Part shown: positions 1 to 9,518 of the stretch, in pieces
Numbering within the stretch: the first letter of the stretch is position 1
How the letters are laid out: the number at the start of each line of letters is the position of its first letter
Source: Janthinobacterium sp. BJB426
GTDB lineage: Bacteria; Pseudomonadota; Gammaproteobacteria; Burkholderiales; Burkholderiaceae_D
DNA length: 64,000 bases
Assembly (NCBI RefSeq): GCF_002735705.1
Contig: NZ_PDZL01000019.1
Location: forward strand, 33,291 to 97,290
Direction: 5' to 3'
The notes under the pieces: generated by a model
What the model saw: the letters and a program-made list of their open reading frames with translations, nothing else
Database searches by the model: none
Told to the model about the DNA's origin: nothing
Made by a program: the position numbers and the translations under genes

Positions 1-979
1 GGTTGCCAAACGCGCTGTACAGCTCATCGTAGCTGCCCAATACGTCGGGACCGTTGCATTCCATGGTCACTTCATGCTTGCCGGCCGACAGCCCCTTGGC
101 GTCGCGCAAGACTTGCTGCATGAGCTTTTTGGTATCCACGGGCTCGGGACGCAGCGGATAGTCGACCGATTCCAGGCGCGACAGGGTCAGCATGTCCTCG
201 ATCAGATGCTGCATGCGGTGGCCCTGCTCCGTCATCAGCTTGAGGTGGGCGGCGCGCGTGGCGGCGTCCAGGTCCAGCTCGGCGGAAGCAATTTCCAGGA
301 AGCCGACGATGACCGTCAGCGGCGTGCGCAGTTCGTGCGAGGCGTTGGCGATGAAGTCGCGGCGCATCATTTCGATGCGTTCCGTCTCCGTCACATCGTG
401 CGTGACGAGGATCTGGCGGCGGTTCTCGAACGGGATGATCTGCACGATCAGCTTGCGGTTGCGGAAAGTGATCGTCAGCGGCTGGTCGTAGCGGCCCAGG
501 ATGATGTAATCCATGAACTCGGGGCTGCGGATCAGGTTGGTCACGCGCATGCCCTTGTCGCGCTCGTGCGTGAGGCCCAGGTGTTTCTCGGCGGCCGGGT
601 TGCACCATTCGAGGAACAGCACATCGTCCATGATGACGACGCCGTCCGGCAACAGGTGCATGGCCTGGCGGAAACGCGCCAGCCATTCCGTCAGCTCGGC
701 CTGGTTTTTCTCGTCATCGCGGCGCATGCGGTACAGACGCGCGAAAATGCTGGTCCAGGCGCCCCAGCCGTCGGGCAGCTTGGCGCTTTGCGGATTGTCC
801 AGCCAATTACTCAGCTGGAACAGATACGACAGCTGCACGAACACCATCATGGCCATCAGCACGAAGGCGATGCCCAGCGCATACGTGGCGCCAAACAGAT
901 ACCAGACGACGGCCACGCCCAGCAGCGCCAGCACCATGCGCAAGGCGGCCGGTACCCAGAACAGCAATTTCGGATTCAT
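1..979 (-). CDS. phoR: Phosphate regulon sensor histidine kinase PhoR (3' end cut by window)
   Basis: Membrane sensor kinase that phosphorylates PhoB under phosphate limitation and is held off by the Pst/PhoU complex. Read on the minus strand from an ATG at 979, the frame stays open to the window edge, so about 326 residues are visible and the C-terminal ATPase domain is mostly missing. Two hydrophobic segments occupy roughly residues 8-52. A PAS region follows, then a HisKA box containing SHELRTPLT with the phosphoacceptor His. It starts 11 bp after the phoB stop, so it is the last visible gene of the pst-pho operon. The assignment is secure; only the end is unknown. Confidence 0.95.
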   Translation of the reverse strand, partial: MNPKLLFWVPAALRMVLALLGVAVVWYLFGATYALGIAFVLMAMMVFVQLSYLFQLSNWLDNPQSAKLPDGWGAWTSIFARLYRMRRDDEKNQAELTEWLARFRQAMHLLPDGVVIMDDVLFLEWCNPAAEKHLGLTHERDKGMRVTNLIRSPEFMDYIILGRYDQPLTITFRNRKLIVQIIPFENRRQILVTHDVTETERIEMMRRDFIANASHELRTPLTVIVGFLEIASAELDLDAATRAAHLKLMTEQGHRMQHLIEDMLTLSRLESVDYPLRPEPVDTKKLMQQVLRDAKGLSAGKHEVTMECNGPDVLGSYDELYSAFGN

Positions 980-990
980 AGAGTCAAACT

Positions 991-1680
991 TTACTTTTCA
1001 GACAACATGTAGCCGACGCTGCGCACCGTCTTGATCAGGCTTTCCGCCTCTTTCAAGGCTTTGCGCAAGCGCAATACGTGGACATCGACCGTGCGTTCTT
1101 CGATCACCACATGGTCGCCCCACACCTTGTCGAGCAGCTGGCTGCGCGAAAATACGCGTTCCGGATGGGCCAGCAGGAATTTCAGCAGCTTGTATTCGGC
1201 GTGGCCGATATCGATCTTCTGTTCATCCATCATCACCGTGCAGCTGACGGGATCCAGGGCCACGTTGCCGGCGCGCATGGGTGCCTGCGCGTGTTCCGGG
1301 CTCTTGCGTCGCAGCAAGGCTTTGGCGCGGGCCAGCAGCTCGCGCGGCGAGAACGGCTTGGTGACGTAATCGTCGGCCCCGCTGTTCAGGCCGGCCAGCT
1401 TGTCTTCTTCCATGCTCTTGGCGGTGAGCATGATGACGGGGATGGCGGCGAAATTGCGGTCGGCGCGGATGCGCGACAGCAGGCGCAGGCCCGTCTGGTC
1501 CGGCAGCATCCAGTCCAGCAGGATCAGATGCGGCGTGCGGTGCTGGATGAACTCCCAGGCATCGGCAACGTTTTGTACGGAACAGCAATTCCAGCCGGAT
1601 TCGCGCAACGAATAGGTGACCAGTTCAACGATGGCCGGCTCATCTTCAACAATCAATACCGTGGTTTTATCAGATGCCAT
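991..1680 (-). CDS. phoB: Phosphate regulon response regulator PhoB
   Basis: OmpR-family transcription factor that binds Pho boxes when phosphorylated by PhoR. It has 229 residues, the usual length. The receiver domain (about 1-120) has the acidic pair E12/D13, the phosphoacceptor Asp at about residue 56 in LLDWMLPD, and the conserved Lys in TKPF. A winged-helix DNA-binding domain fills about 130-229 and ends in the typical RTVRSVGYML motif. It follows phoU by 5 bp and precedes phoR, as in many betaproteobacteria where phoBR joins the pst operon. Likely autoregulated through the Pho box before pstS. Confidence 0.97.
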   Translation of the reverse strand: MASDKTTVLIVEDEPAIVELVTYSLRESGWNCCSVQNVADAWEFIQHRTPHLILLDWMLPDQTGLRLLSRIRADRNFAAIPVIMLTAKSMEEDKLAGLNSGADDYVTKPFSPRELLARAKALLRRKSPEHAQAPMRAGNVALDPVSCTVMMDEQKIDIGHAEYKLLKFLLAHPERVFSRSQLLDKVWGDHVVIEERTVDVHVLRLRKALKEAESLIKTVRSVGYMLSEK

Positions 1681-1685
1681 AAAGC

Positions 1686-2396
1686 TTACTCAGGGAGCTC
1701 CTCGGAAATGGCGGGAGCAGCCACCTTGGTGTGGCGGATGTCCTTGCCTTCAACCACGTAAATCACGTATTCGGCGATGTTCTTCGCATGGTCGCCGATC
1801 CGTTCGATGGCCTTGGCCACCCACAGGGTATCGAGCGCCGCCGAAATCGTGCGCGGGTCTTCCATCATAAAGGTTATCAAGTTGCGCATGATAGACCGAA
1901 ACTCATGGTCGATGATGGCATCTTGTGCAATTAATTGTAAGGCCTGCTTGCCATCGTTGCGCGCGAATGCGTCAAGCGCGTCGTGCAGCATGTCGGTGGC
2001 CGTGTTGGCAATGCCGCGCACCATCTCGTAATGGTTGACCACGCCGTTGCCGCGCTTGTGCAGATTCTTCGCCACGCGGGCGATTTTCGTCGCCTCGTCG
2101 CCTACGCGCTCGAGGTCGGTAATCACCTTGATGGTGGCCATGATGGTGCGCAAGTCGTTGGCGGCCGGCTGGCGGCGCACGATCAGATGGCTGCACGCGT
2201 CGTCCAGCGACACTTCCAGCTGGTTGACGACGTCGTCTTCGCGCATCACGCGGTCGGCGCGTTCCGGGTTGCCGATGCGAAAGCACGTCATCGCATCGAG
2301 GAACTGGGTTTCAACGATGCCGCCCATCAGGAGCACTTTCGAGCGGATCGCTTCGAGTTCGTTGTCGTATTGCTTGGATGAATGTTCGCCTATCAT
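1686..2396 (-). CDS. phoU: Phosphate-specific transport system accessory protein PhoU
   Basis: Cytoplasmic helical protein that links the PstSCAB transporter to PhoR and represses the Pho response when phosphate is plentiful. At 236 residues it matches the family. It has the two tandem three-helix PhoU repeats, each with the acidic metal-binding ER/GD signature: LERVGDEATKIA in the first half and AIERIGDHAKNIAEY in the second. It lies between pstB (47 bp upstream) and phoB (5 bp downstream) in one minus-strand operon. Confidence 0.97.
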   Translation of the reverse strand: MIGEHSSKQYDNELEAIRSKVLLMGGIVETQFLDAMTCFRIGNPERADRVMREDDVVNQLEVSLDDACSHLIVRRQPAANDLRTIMATIKVITDLERVGDEATKIARVAKNLHKRGNGVVNHYEMVRGIANTATDMLHDALDAFARNDGKQALQLIAQDAIIDHEFRSIMRNLITFMMEDPRTISAALDTLWVAKAIERIGDHAKNIAEYVIYVVEGKDIRHTKVAAPAISEELPE

Positions 2397-2443
2397 GCTG
2401 TCTCTCCGTATTCAGTTGTCTTGTAGTCGCTATGCGGGATGGA

Positions 2444-3238
2444 TCAGCCGAAGCGGCCCGTGATGTAATCCTGCGTTTCCTTGCGGGCCGGATTCATGAA
2501 GATCTGGTCCGTTTCGCCGAATTCCACCAGCTCGCCCAGGTACATATAGGCCGTGTAGTCGGAGCAGCGCGCCGCCTGTTGCATATTGTGCGTCACGATG
2601 GCGATCGTGTAATCCTGTTTCAGTTCGCTGATCAGCTCTTCCACTTTCGAGGTGGAGATCGGGTCCAGCGCCGAGGTCGGCTCATCGAGCAGCAAGACAT
2701 CCGGTTTCACGGCCACGCCGCGCGCGATGCACAAACGCTGCTGCTGGCCGCCCGACAGCGACAGGCCGCTCTTGGTCAGCTTGTCCTTGACCTCGCCCCA
2801 CAGCGCAGCCTTTTTCAAGGCCCACTCGACGCGCTCGTCCATCTCGCCTTTCGACAGGTCTTCATACAGGCGCACGCCGAAGGCGATATTGTCGTAGACG
2901 GACATGGGGAACGGCGTCGGCTTCTGGAACACCATGCCGACCTTGGCGCGCAGCATGTTGACGTCCTGGTCCGCGTCAAGCACGTTGCGGCCGCGGTACA
3001 GGATCGAGCCTTCCGCGCGCTGGCCCGGATACAGGTCATACATGCGGTTCAGGGTGCGCAGCAGGGTTGACTTGCCGCAACCGGACGGCCCGATGAAGGC
3101 GGTAACCTTCTTCTCGTGAATGTCCAGGTTGACGTTATGCAAGCTTTGCGTTTTGCCGTAAAAAAAGTTCAGGCCCGAAATCTCGATGGTTTTTTTCTTT
3201 GGTGCCAGGTCTTGGGCTGGATTCATTTGCGTATTCAT
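2444..3238 (-). CDS. pstB: Phosphate ABC transporter ATP-binding protein PstB
   Basis: ATPase subunit energising high-affinity phosphate import through PstC/PstA. It has 264 residues. Walker A is GPSGCGKST (about 52-60), the ABC signature is [14 protein letters not shown], and Walker B with the catalytic Glu is [13 protein letters not shown], followed by the switch His in THNMQQA. A short hydrophilic N-terminal extension precedes the conserved start of the nucleotide-binding domain. It lies 26 bp downstream of pstA and is co-oriented with the whole operon. Confidence 0.97.
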   Translation of the reverse strand: MNTQMNPAQDLAPKKKTIEISGLNFFYGKTQSLHNVNLDIHEKKVTAFIGPSGCGKSTLLRTLNRMYDLYPGQRAEGSILYRGRNVLDADQDVNMLRAKVGMVFQKPTPFPMSVYDNIAFGVRLYEDLSKGEMDERVEWALKKAALWGEVKDKLTKSGLSLSGGQQQRLCIARGVAVKPDVLLLDEPTSALDPISTSKVEELISELKQDYTIAIVTHNMQQAARCSDYTAYMYLGELVEFGETDQIFMNPARKETQDYITGRFG

Positions 3239-3264
3239 ATGGGTTCGCTTCGCTCGGTATCTGT

Positions 3265-4161
3265 TTAATTAGGGACTTTTTGGCTGAACACGGTGCGCGA
3301 CAGGATATTCAAGGCCAGCACGCTGAAGGTGATCAGCAGTGCGCCGCCCCAGGCCAGCGAGCGCCAGTTGTCGTACGGGCTCATCGCGAACGATGCGATG
3401 ACGGACGGCAAGTTGGCCATCGGCGCATTCATGTTGAAGCTTTGGAACTGGTTATTCAGGGCCGTGAACAGCAGCGGCGCCGTTTCGCCGGCGATGCGGG
3501 CCAGGGCCAGCAGGACACCCGTGATGACGCCAGCCTTGACGGCACGCAAGCGCACCAGGGTGGCGACTTTCCAGCGTGGCGCGCCGAGAGCAAATGCGGC
3601 TTCCAGCAGGCTGTTCGGTACCAAACGCAGCATATTGTCCGTCGTGCGCACCACTACCGGCACGGCGATCAGCGACAGGGCGATGGCGCCCGCATAACCG
3701 GAAAAGTGTTTGACGTGCGCCACATACAGCGCATACACGAACAGGCCGATGACGATCGATGGCGCCGACAGCATGATGTCGGTCACAAAACGCGTCACTT
3801 GCGCCAGCTTGTTTTCTTCGCCGTATTCGGCAAGGTAGATGCCGGCCAGGATGCCGATCGGGGTGCTGACGACAGTCGCCAGGCCCACCATCAGGGCGCT
3901 GCCGACGATCGCATTGATCAAGCCGCCGCCTTCGCTGCCGGGAGCCGGCGTCGTTTGCGTGAACAGGTCGACGGACAAGGCGCCGAAACCCTTGATCACC
4001 AGGGTGAACAGTATCCACACGAGCACGGCCAGGCCCAGGGCCATGGCGGCCACCGACAGGGCGATGCCGACGCGGTGCATCAGCAGGCGCTTGCGGTAGA
4101 CGGGATTCATGGCCGGCTTGGCCGGAGCGTCGTGGGTGCTAACTTGGCTGAGCTGGCTCAT
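3265..4161 (-). CDS. pstA: Phosphate ABC transporter permease PstA
   Basis: Inner-membrane permease subunit of the PstSCAB phosphate importer. It has 298 residues with about six hydrophobic segments and the cytoplasmic EAA-type loop around [17 protein letters not shown], which contacts PstB. The start overlaps the pstC stop by 4 bp (ATGA), which points to translational coupling and fixed stoichiometry of the two permeases. Confidence 0.96.
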   Translation of the reverse strand: MSQLSQVSTHDAPAKPAMNPVYRKRLLMHRVGIALSVAAMALGLAVLVWILFTLVIKGFGALSVDLFTQTTPAPGSEGGGLINAIVGSALMVGLATVVSTPIGILAGIYLAEYGEENKLAQVTRFVTDIMLSAPSIVIGLFVYALYVAHVKHFSGYAGAIALSLIAVPVVVRTTDNMLRLVPNSLLEAAFALGAPRWKVATLVRLRAVKAGVITGVLLALARIAGETAPLLFTALNNQFQSFNMNAPMANLPSVIASFAMSPYDNWRSLAWGGALLITFSVLALNILSRTVFSQKVPN

Positions 4162-5177
4162 TTCGTGCCTTCCTTGCGGGACATGCCAGCCAGCATCAGC
4201 TTGGCGGCGGATAAGACGATAAAGGTGATGACAAACAGGATCAGTGCCAGCGAGAACAGCGATGCCACGTGCAACTCGGATTGCGCTTCGCCAAACTCGT
4301 TCGCCAGCAGGGAGGTGATGCTGTTACCGGCGGCAAACAGCGACCACGACAGTTTATTCGCGTTACCGATGACGAAGGTCACGGCCATGGTTTCGCCCAG
4401 CGCGCGGCCCAGGCCCAGCATGACGCCGCCGACGACGCCGGTCTTGGTGTACGGCAAGACGATCTTGCGCACCACTTCCCAGCGTGTGCAGCCCAGGCCG
4501 TATGCGGATTCCTTCAGCACGGCAGGAACGATCTCGAACACGTCGCGCATCACGGAAGCGATGAAGGGGATGATCATGATGGCCAGCACCAGGCCGGCCG
4601 TCAGCAGGCCGATGCCCATCATGGGGCCGCTGAACAACTGGCCGATGACGGGTACGTTGCCCAGGGTGGCTTTCAGCAGGGGCTGGACGTGGTCGGCAAA
4701 CAGGGGCGCAAACACGAACAGACCCCAGATGCCGTAGATGATCGATGGCACGCCGGCCAGCAGCTCGACAGCCGTGCCCAACGGACGGCGCAACCAGGCC
4801 GGGCAGATTTCCGTGAGGAACAGGGCGATGCCGAAGCTGACGGGAAAGGCGATCAGCAAGGCGATAACGGAGGTCACCAGGGTGCCGATGATGGGGATCA
4901 GGGCGCCGTACTGGTCATTGACGGGATCCCATTCCGCGGACACGATGAAATGCAGGCCGAAGGTCTTGAAGGCCGGTATCGATTCCATGATCAGCGAAAT
5001 AATGATGCCGACCAGGACGATCAGCACCGACAGGGCGAACAGCATCGTCACCTTGTGGAACATGAAATCCTGGAAGCGCTGCTTGCGCATGGTGGAAAGC
5101 ATTTGCGCGTGACTGATGGAATCGGTCATGGTGCCGCCTGGCATGGGGATCGTGGAGGAGGTAGATTGTGCGCTCAT
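4158..5177 (-). CDS. pstC: Phosphate ABC transporter permease PstC
   Basis: Second permease of the phosphate importer. It has 339 residues with a hydrophilic N-terminal region of about 40 residues, then six membrane segments. The EAA loop is visible as [18 protein letters not shown]. It starts 246 bp downstream of pstS, across a gap that carries a GC-rich stem-loop and a long palindrome, and overlaps pstA by 4 bp. The start at 5177 gives an N-terminus somewhat longer than usual; an internal ATG (for example at PMPGGTM) is possible. Confidence 0.95.
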   Translation of the reverse strand: MSAQSTSSTIPMPGGTMTDSISHAQMLSTMRKQRFQDFMFHKVTMLFALSVLIVLVGIIISLIMESIPAFKTFGLHFIVSAEWDPVNDQYGALIPIIGTLVTSVIALLIAFPVSFGIALFLTEICPAWLRRPLGTAVELLAGVPSIIYGIWGLFVFAPLFADHVQPLLKATLGNVPVIGQLFSGPMMGIGLLTAGLVLAIMIIPFIASVMRDVFEIVPAVLKESAYGLGCTRWEVVRKIVLPYTKTGVVGGVMLGLGRALGETMAVTFVIGNANKLSWSLFAAGNSITSLLANEFGEAQSELHVASLFSLALILFVITFIVLSAAKLMLAGMSRKEGTK

Positions 5178-5279
5178 AGTGTGCCATATGGGTGGTACTG
5201 CAGGTACTGCTATTTTTATCGTGCTCTTTTAGCCGGGAACGCCTGCAAGGGCTTGCGGGCGGTCCTGGCTAACTCCCTG

Positions 5280-5301
5280 CCCCGCCGTGCTGCTGGCGGG
5301 G
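5280..5301. repeat. GC-rich stem-loop upstream of pstC
   Basis: Perfect 7 bp inverted arms (CCCCGCC / GGCGGGG) around an 8 nt loop, in the pstS-pstC gap and transcribed in the operon mRNA. No T-tract follows in the minus direction, so this is unlikely to be a full terminator. It could act as an mRNA stability or attenuation structure. Confidence 0.5.
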
Positions 5302-5320
5302 ACAAGGACATTCTTGCTTG

Positions 5321-5424
5321 AATAAACCGTAGCGAGCGGCAACTAGTTGTGGCTGAGAAGCGGAGCTGTGCTTTAGCACAGTGAGCATCGCAGGCCGCAA
5401 ATAGCGCCGCGCAGTAGGTTTATT
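5321..5424. repeat. 104 bp imperfect palindromic element between pstS and pstC
   Basis: The ends AATAAACC and GGTTTATT are inverted copies. The two halves pair through most of their length, and the centre is CTGTGCT-TT-AGCACAG. The right end reaches into the pstS stop codon. The structure resembles REP/MITE-type dispersed palindromes. In E. coli, REP-like structures downstream of periplasmic binding protein genes raise the level of the proximal gene relative to the permease genes; that role here is inference. Confidence 0.65.
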
Positions 5425-6472
5425 AGTAGATCGACTTGCCCGATGCATCTTTCAGGTTGGCTTTCCACGATTCTTGCACCAGTTTGATGACCGATGCCGG
5501 CATCGGCACGTAGTCCAGTTCAACGGCAGCGGCGCCACCGTTCTTGTAGGCCCAGTCGAAGAATTTCAGGACTTCTTTGGCCTTGGCTGCGTCAGCCTGG
5601 ACTTTGTGCATCAGGATGAACGACACGCCGGTGATCGGCCAGCTGTTCTTGCCAGCCTGGTCGGTCAGGACCACGCCGAAGCCTGGGGTTTGCGTCCAAG
5701 GTGCCGAAGCGGCTGCTGCCTTGAAGTTTTCGTCGTCAGGTTGCAGGAAGTTGCCGTCCTTGTTTTGCAGCTGGGTGTGCGACATCTTGTTTTTCTTGGC
5801 GTAAGCCCACTCGACGTAGCCGATCGAACCCTTGATACGCTGAACGTTGGCGGCGACGCCTTCGTTACCCTTGCCACCCACGCCCACGGCCCATTTCACA
5901 GCCGAGCCAGCACCGATTTTCGATTTGAATTCCGGGTTGGTTTTCGACAGGAAGTCGGTGAACAGGAACGACGTGCCCGAACCGTCGGCACGGTGCACCA
6001 CGGTGATTTCCGTATCCGGCAGCTTGACGCCACTGTTCAGTGCGGCGATTTCAGGCGCGCTCCACTTGGTGATCTTGCCCAGGTAGATGTCGCCAACGAC
6101 TTTACCCGTCATTTTCAGCTGGCCTGGGGTTACGCCGTCCAGGTTGACGATGGTGACCACGCCGCCCATGATGGCCGGGAACTGCATCAGGCCCGCTTCT
6201 TCCAGCTCTTCTGCCTTCAAAGGCATGTCCGAGGCGCCGAATTCAACAGTCTTGGCCTTGATTTGCTTGATGCCAGCGCCGGAACCGACGGACTGGTAGT
6301 TCAGGCCGTTGCCGGTGTTGGCTTTGTACGTCTCAGCCCATTTGGCGTAGATCGGGTACGGGAAAGTTGCGCCAGCACCTGTCATATCTGCCGCCATGAC
6401 GGAAGCGGAAGAAAATGCCATCGCTGCCGAAGCACCCACGACGATAAATTTGAACATTTGCTTCATTTGCAT
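5423..6472 (-). CDS. pstS: Phosphate ABC transporter substrate-binding protein PstS
   Basis: Periplasmic phosphate-binding protein and first gene of the pst-pho operon. It has 349 residues, with a signal peptide of about 27 residues ending at VMAA, before the mature start ADMTGAGATFPYPIY typical of PstS. Phosphate-contact motifs GAGATFP, SGTSFLFT and the YVEWAYA region are present. The ATG at 6472 is preceded by GAGGA at good spacing. A Pho box with a correctly placed -10 lies upstream, so expression should rise strongly on phosphate starvation. Confidence 0.97.
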   Translation of the reverse strand: MQMKQMFKFIVVGASAAMAFSSASVMAADMTGAGATFPYPIYAKWAETYKANTGNGLNYQSVGSGAGIKQIKAKTVEFGASDMPLKAEELEEAGLMQFPAIMGGVVTIVNLDGVTPGQLKMTGKVVGDIYLGKITKWSAPEIAALNSGVKLPDTEITVVHRADGSGTSFLFTDFLSKTNPEFKSKIGAGSAVKWAVGVGGKGNEGVAANVQRIKGSIGYVEWAYAKKNKMSHTQLQNKDGNFLQPDDENFKAAAASAPWTQTPGFGVVLTDQAGKNSWPITGVSFILMHKVQADAAKAKEVLKFFDWAYKNGGAAAVELDYVPMPASVIKLVQESWKANLKDASGKSIY

Positions 6473-6522
6473 ATCAAGTCCTCAGGGTTGTTAGGGCTCA
6501 AAGTCCCGGTTGAATGCTGCGC

Positions 6523-6556
6523 AGTCTAGCAAGCGAATATGACAGCTTTATGACAT
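6523..6556 (-). promoter_or_regulatory. Pho box and -10 of the pst operon
   Basis: On the minus strand the two 7-mers ATGTCAT and CTGTCAT are separated by AAAG (6539-6556), close to the PhoB consensus CTGTCAT-N4-CTGTCAT. Ten bases further is TAGACT (6523-6528), a plausible -10. This is the geometry of PhoB-activated promoters, where the Pho box replaces the -35. Confidence 0.85.
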
Positions 6557-6648
6557 GGGTAAAAAATCCTGAAATAATTGGCTACGCCCCGAGGATGGCC
6601 ATTTTCGGCGTGAAAAATGACAGGGCCGGCGACGCTTTATGACAGCTT

Positions 6649-6718
6649 ATGTCACGCTTACGTCATATTTCATGATTACACTCACAACGCGTCATACATG
6701 ATGAAATACGGCTAGAAT
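6649..6718 (+). promoter_or_regulatory. Pho-box-like sites and -10 upstream of ppk1
   Basis: On the plus strand ATGTCAC-GCTT-ACGTCAT (6649-6666) matches the Pho box layout. Further half-sites on the other strand (ATGACAG at 6617 and 6639) lie between the divergent pstS and ppk1 genes. TAGAAT at 6713-6718 is a candidate -10 for ppk1. The box is about 46 bp from that -10, further than usual, so direct PhoB activation of ppk1 is likely but not certain. Confidence 0.55.
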
Positions 6719-6743
6719 TAACTATCTGCAAAGACAAAAGAAT

Positions 6744-8837
6744 ATGAAACCTGAACTGCACACGGAAGTGACCAAATCGGGCATCCTGCTTGACCGCGAG
6801 CTGTCGCAACTGACTTTCAACCGGCGCGTGATGGCCCAGGCGGAAGACCCGAACATTCCGCTGCTCGAGCGCCTGCGCTACCTGTGCATCGTCAGCAGTA
6901 ACATGGATGAGTTTTTCGAGGTGCGCGTGGCCAGCCTCCTGGCGGCCGGCAGCATCGGCGGTTCGCTGGCGGGCCACCCTGCCCTGGCGGCCAACCTGGA
7001 GCGCATTGGCAAGGAGTGCCATGCGCTGGTGGAACGCCAGTACGAGATATTAAATAACGACGTCTTGCCGGCCCTGCGCGAAGCGGGCGTGCATTTGCTG
7101 CGCGACAGCGACCGCAACGAAGCGCAGCGCGCGTGGGTCAAGCAATACTTCGACCGCGAAGTGCGGCCCCTGCTGACGCCGATCGGCCTCGATCCGGCCC
7201 ACCCGTTCCCGCAAGTGGTGAATAAAAGTCTCAATTTCATCGTCTCGCTGAGCGGCAAGGATGCGTTTGGCCGCGGCACGGCGATCGCCATCGTCAAGGC
7301 GCCCCGCGTCTTGCCGCGGGTTATCAAGCTGCCGGACGAGATTTCCGGCGACGGCGTGTCCTTCTGTTTATTGTCGTCCGTTATCCATGCGCACATTTCC
7401 GACCTGTTCGCCGGGCGCGAAGTCATCGCCTATTCGCAATTCCGGGTCACGCGCGACAGCGACCTGTGGGTGGACGAGGACGAAGTCAAGAATCTGCGCC
7501 AGGCCCTGAAGGGCGAGCTGGTCGGTCGCCAGTTCGGCACCTCCGTGCGCCTGGAAGTGGCGCGCAATTGCCCGCCAGAATTGTCGCAATTCCTGCTCGA
7601 CCAGTTCAGCCTGGATCAAAGCCGCTTGTACCGCGTCAACGGCCCCGTCAATCTCGTGCGCCTGTCGGAAATGATCGACCACGTCAAGCAGCCTGAGCTG
7701 CGCTTCCCGCCCTTCTTCCCCGGCCTCGCGCACAAAGCCATCGGCAACGACATCTTTGCCGCGCTGACCAGGCACGACATCCTGCTGCACCACCCGTATC
7801 AGTCGTTCCAGACGGTGATCGACTTCATCCGCAGCGCCGCCTACGATCCGTCCGTCGTGGCCATCAAGCAGACGATCTACCGCACGGGCATGAACTCGGA
7901 CCTGATGGAGTCGCTGATCACGGCGGCGAAAATGGGCAAGGAAGTGACCGTCATCGTGGAATTGATGGCGCGTTTCGACGAAGAAGCCAATATCAACTGG
8001 GCCGACAAGCTGGAGCAAGCGGGCGCGCAAGTCGTGTACGGCGTCGTGGGATTGAAAACCCATGCCAAGGTGGCGCTCGTCATCCGCCGCGAAGAAGGCA
8101 GCTTGCGCTTCTACGCCCACTTGGGCACCGGCAATTACCACCCCACGACAACCAAGCTGTACACGGATTTTGGCTTGCTGACGGCCAACCAGGACCTGGC
8201 CGTGGAAGTCAATGAAGTCTTCATCCACCTGACCAGCCTGACCAAGCCGCACAACCTGAACCATTTGTGGCTGGCGCCGTTCGGCCTGCAAAGCGAAATC
8301 ATCAAGGCCATCCGCAACGAGGCGAAGATCGCCCGCTCGGGCCGGCGCGGGCGCATCATCGTGAAAGTCAATGCGCTGGTCGACGAATCCGTGATCCGCG
8401 CCCTGTATGCGGCCTCGACCGATGGCGTGAAGATCGACCTGATCGTGCGCGGCGCATGCACCCTGAAGCCGGGCGTGCCGGGATTGTCGGAAAATATCAA
8501 GGTGCGCTCCGTGATCGGCCGTTTCCTCGAACACAGCCGCATCTACTACTTCCGCAACGACCTGGCGCACGATGTCTACCTGGCCAGCGCCGACTGGATG
8601 AGCCGCAACCTGTTCCGCCGGGTGGAAGTGGCCTTCCCCGTGCTGGACCGGGCGCTGAAACGGCGCGTGATCGCCGAGGGCCTGAATCCGTATTTGAAGG
8701 ATAATACCAATGCATGGGAACTGGAGCCGACGGGCCACTACGCGCGCCGCAAGCCGCGCGGCAAGCAAACGCCGTTCAGCGCCCAGCAATATTTGATGCA
8801 TACACTGGGCACGCCGGGCGCGGAGGTCGGCGAATAG
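6744..8837 (+). CDS. ppk1: Polyphosphate kinase 1
   Basis: Makes inorganic polyphosphate from ATP. It has 697 residues, the usual PPK1 size, with the four-domain layout: N domain with LSQLTFNRRVM at the start, head domain, and the two catalytic C domains. The autophosphorylated His lies in AHLGTGNYHP (about 457-466), and the second catalytic region contains RFLEHSRIYYFRN. It is divergent from the pst operon across a 271 bp region with Pho-box-like sites, so it probably belongs to the Pho regulon. sixA follows 25 bp downstream. Confidence 0.97.
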   Translation: MKPELHTEVTKSGILLDRELSQLTFNRRVMAQAEDPNIPLLERLRYLCIVSSNMDEFFEVRVASLLAAGSIGGSLAGHPALAANLERIGKECHALVERQYEILNNDVLPALREAGVHLLRDSDRNEAQRAWVKQYFDREVRPLLTPIGLDPAHPFPQVVNKSLNFIVSLSGKDAFGRGTAIAIVKAPRVLPRVIKLPDEISGDGVSFCLLSSVIHAHISDLFAGREVIAYSQFRVTRDSDLWVDEDEVKNLRQALKGELVGRQFGTSVRLEVARNCPPELSQFLLDQFSLDQSRLYRVNGPVNLVRLSEMIDHVKQPELRFPPFFPGLAHKAIGNDIFAALTRHDILLHHPYQSFQTVIDFIRSAAYDPSVVAIKQTIYRTGMNSDLMESLITAAKMGKEVTVIVELMARFDEEANINWADKLEQAGAQVVYGVVGLKTHAKVALVIRREEGSLRFYAHLGTGNYHPTTTKLYTDFGLLTANQDLAVEVNEVFIHLTSLTKPHNLNHLWLAPFGLQSEIIKAIRNEAKIARSGRRGRIIVKVNALVDESVIRALYAASTDGVKIDLIVRGACTLKPGVPGLSENIKVRSVIGRFLEHSRIYYFRNDLAHDVYLASADWMSRNLFRRVEVAFPVLDRALKRRVIAEGLNPYLKDNTNAWELEPTGHYARRKPRGKQTPFSAQQYLMHTLGTPGAEVGE

Positions 8838-8862
8838 GCAATTCTACACAGAGGAGTACAGC

Positions 8863-9321
8863 ATGGATCTCATCTTGTGGCGACACGCAGAAGCGGAGCC
8901 GGGCGTTCCCGACCTCGAACGCGCCCTGACCGTCAAAGGCCAGAAACAGGCGCGCCGCATGGGCGAATGGCTGGCCTCGCAACTACCGGAAAATTGCCGT
9001 ATCCTCGTCAGCCCCGCCCTGCGCACCCTGCAAACGGCGGAAGCGCTGGGGCGCAAGTTCAAGCTGATGCCGGAACTGGCGCCCGGCGCCGAGGCGGAAG
9101 ACATCCTCAAGGCGGCCAACTGGCCCGGCGGCAAGGAAACCGTGCTCATCGTCGGCCACCAGCCCACGCTGGGCCAGGCGGCCGCCCTGCTGCTGACGGG
9201 AGAGGAGCAGGAATGGGAAATGCGCAAGGCCAGCGCATGGTGGTTTTCCCAACGTGAGCCAGGCGACCCGATCAGCGTTTATTTAAAAGCCGTGATGGCG
9301 CATGATTTGGTTGTGAAATAA
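8863..9321 (+). CDS. sixA: Phosphohistidine phosphatase SixA
   Basis: Histidine-phosphatase-superfamily enzyme of 152 residues that dephosphorylates phosphohistidine proteins (in E. coli, ArcB and the nitrogen PTS). The active-site RHA motif is near the N-terminus (LILWRHAEAEPG), and the second catalytic His is in IVGHQPTLG. A GAGGAG ribosome site precedes the ATG. It follows ppk1 by 25 bp, probably in one transcript, a common ppk-sixA pairing in betaproteobacteria. Confidence 0.92.
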   Translation: MDLILWRHAEAEPGVPDLERALTVKGQKQARRMGEWLASQLPENCRILVSPALRTLQTAEALGRKFKLMPELAPGAEAEDILKAANWPGGKETVLIVGHQPTLGQAAALLLTGEEQEWEMRKASAWWFSQREPGDPISVYLKAVMAHDLVVK

Positions 9322-9518
9322 GGGTGGCGAAATCAGGCAGCGCAGCAGGAAATGCGCAAAAAGTGCGCTGGGACAAATACTAGCAGGAATTACAACACGG
9401 TAGCCTTGTAAAGCGCTGCCGATCTGCTAGAGTTTAATTGCATCAACTACGTGCTGGAGCGCCGCTCTGGTACATTGAGCAACCCAGCGGACAGCCGTCC
9501 AACGGCGGCTGAAAGACC

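Noticed and set aside
74..1012. Long plus-strand open frame opposite phoR
   Set aside because: Shadow of the minus-strand phoR coding region; codon composition and family motifs support phoR only.
3199..4737. 512-codon plus-strand frame opposite pstA/pstC
   Set aside because: Antisense to clear pst genes; Gln/His/Asp-rich shadow with no family features.
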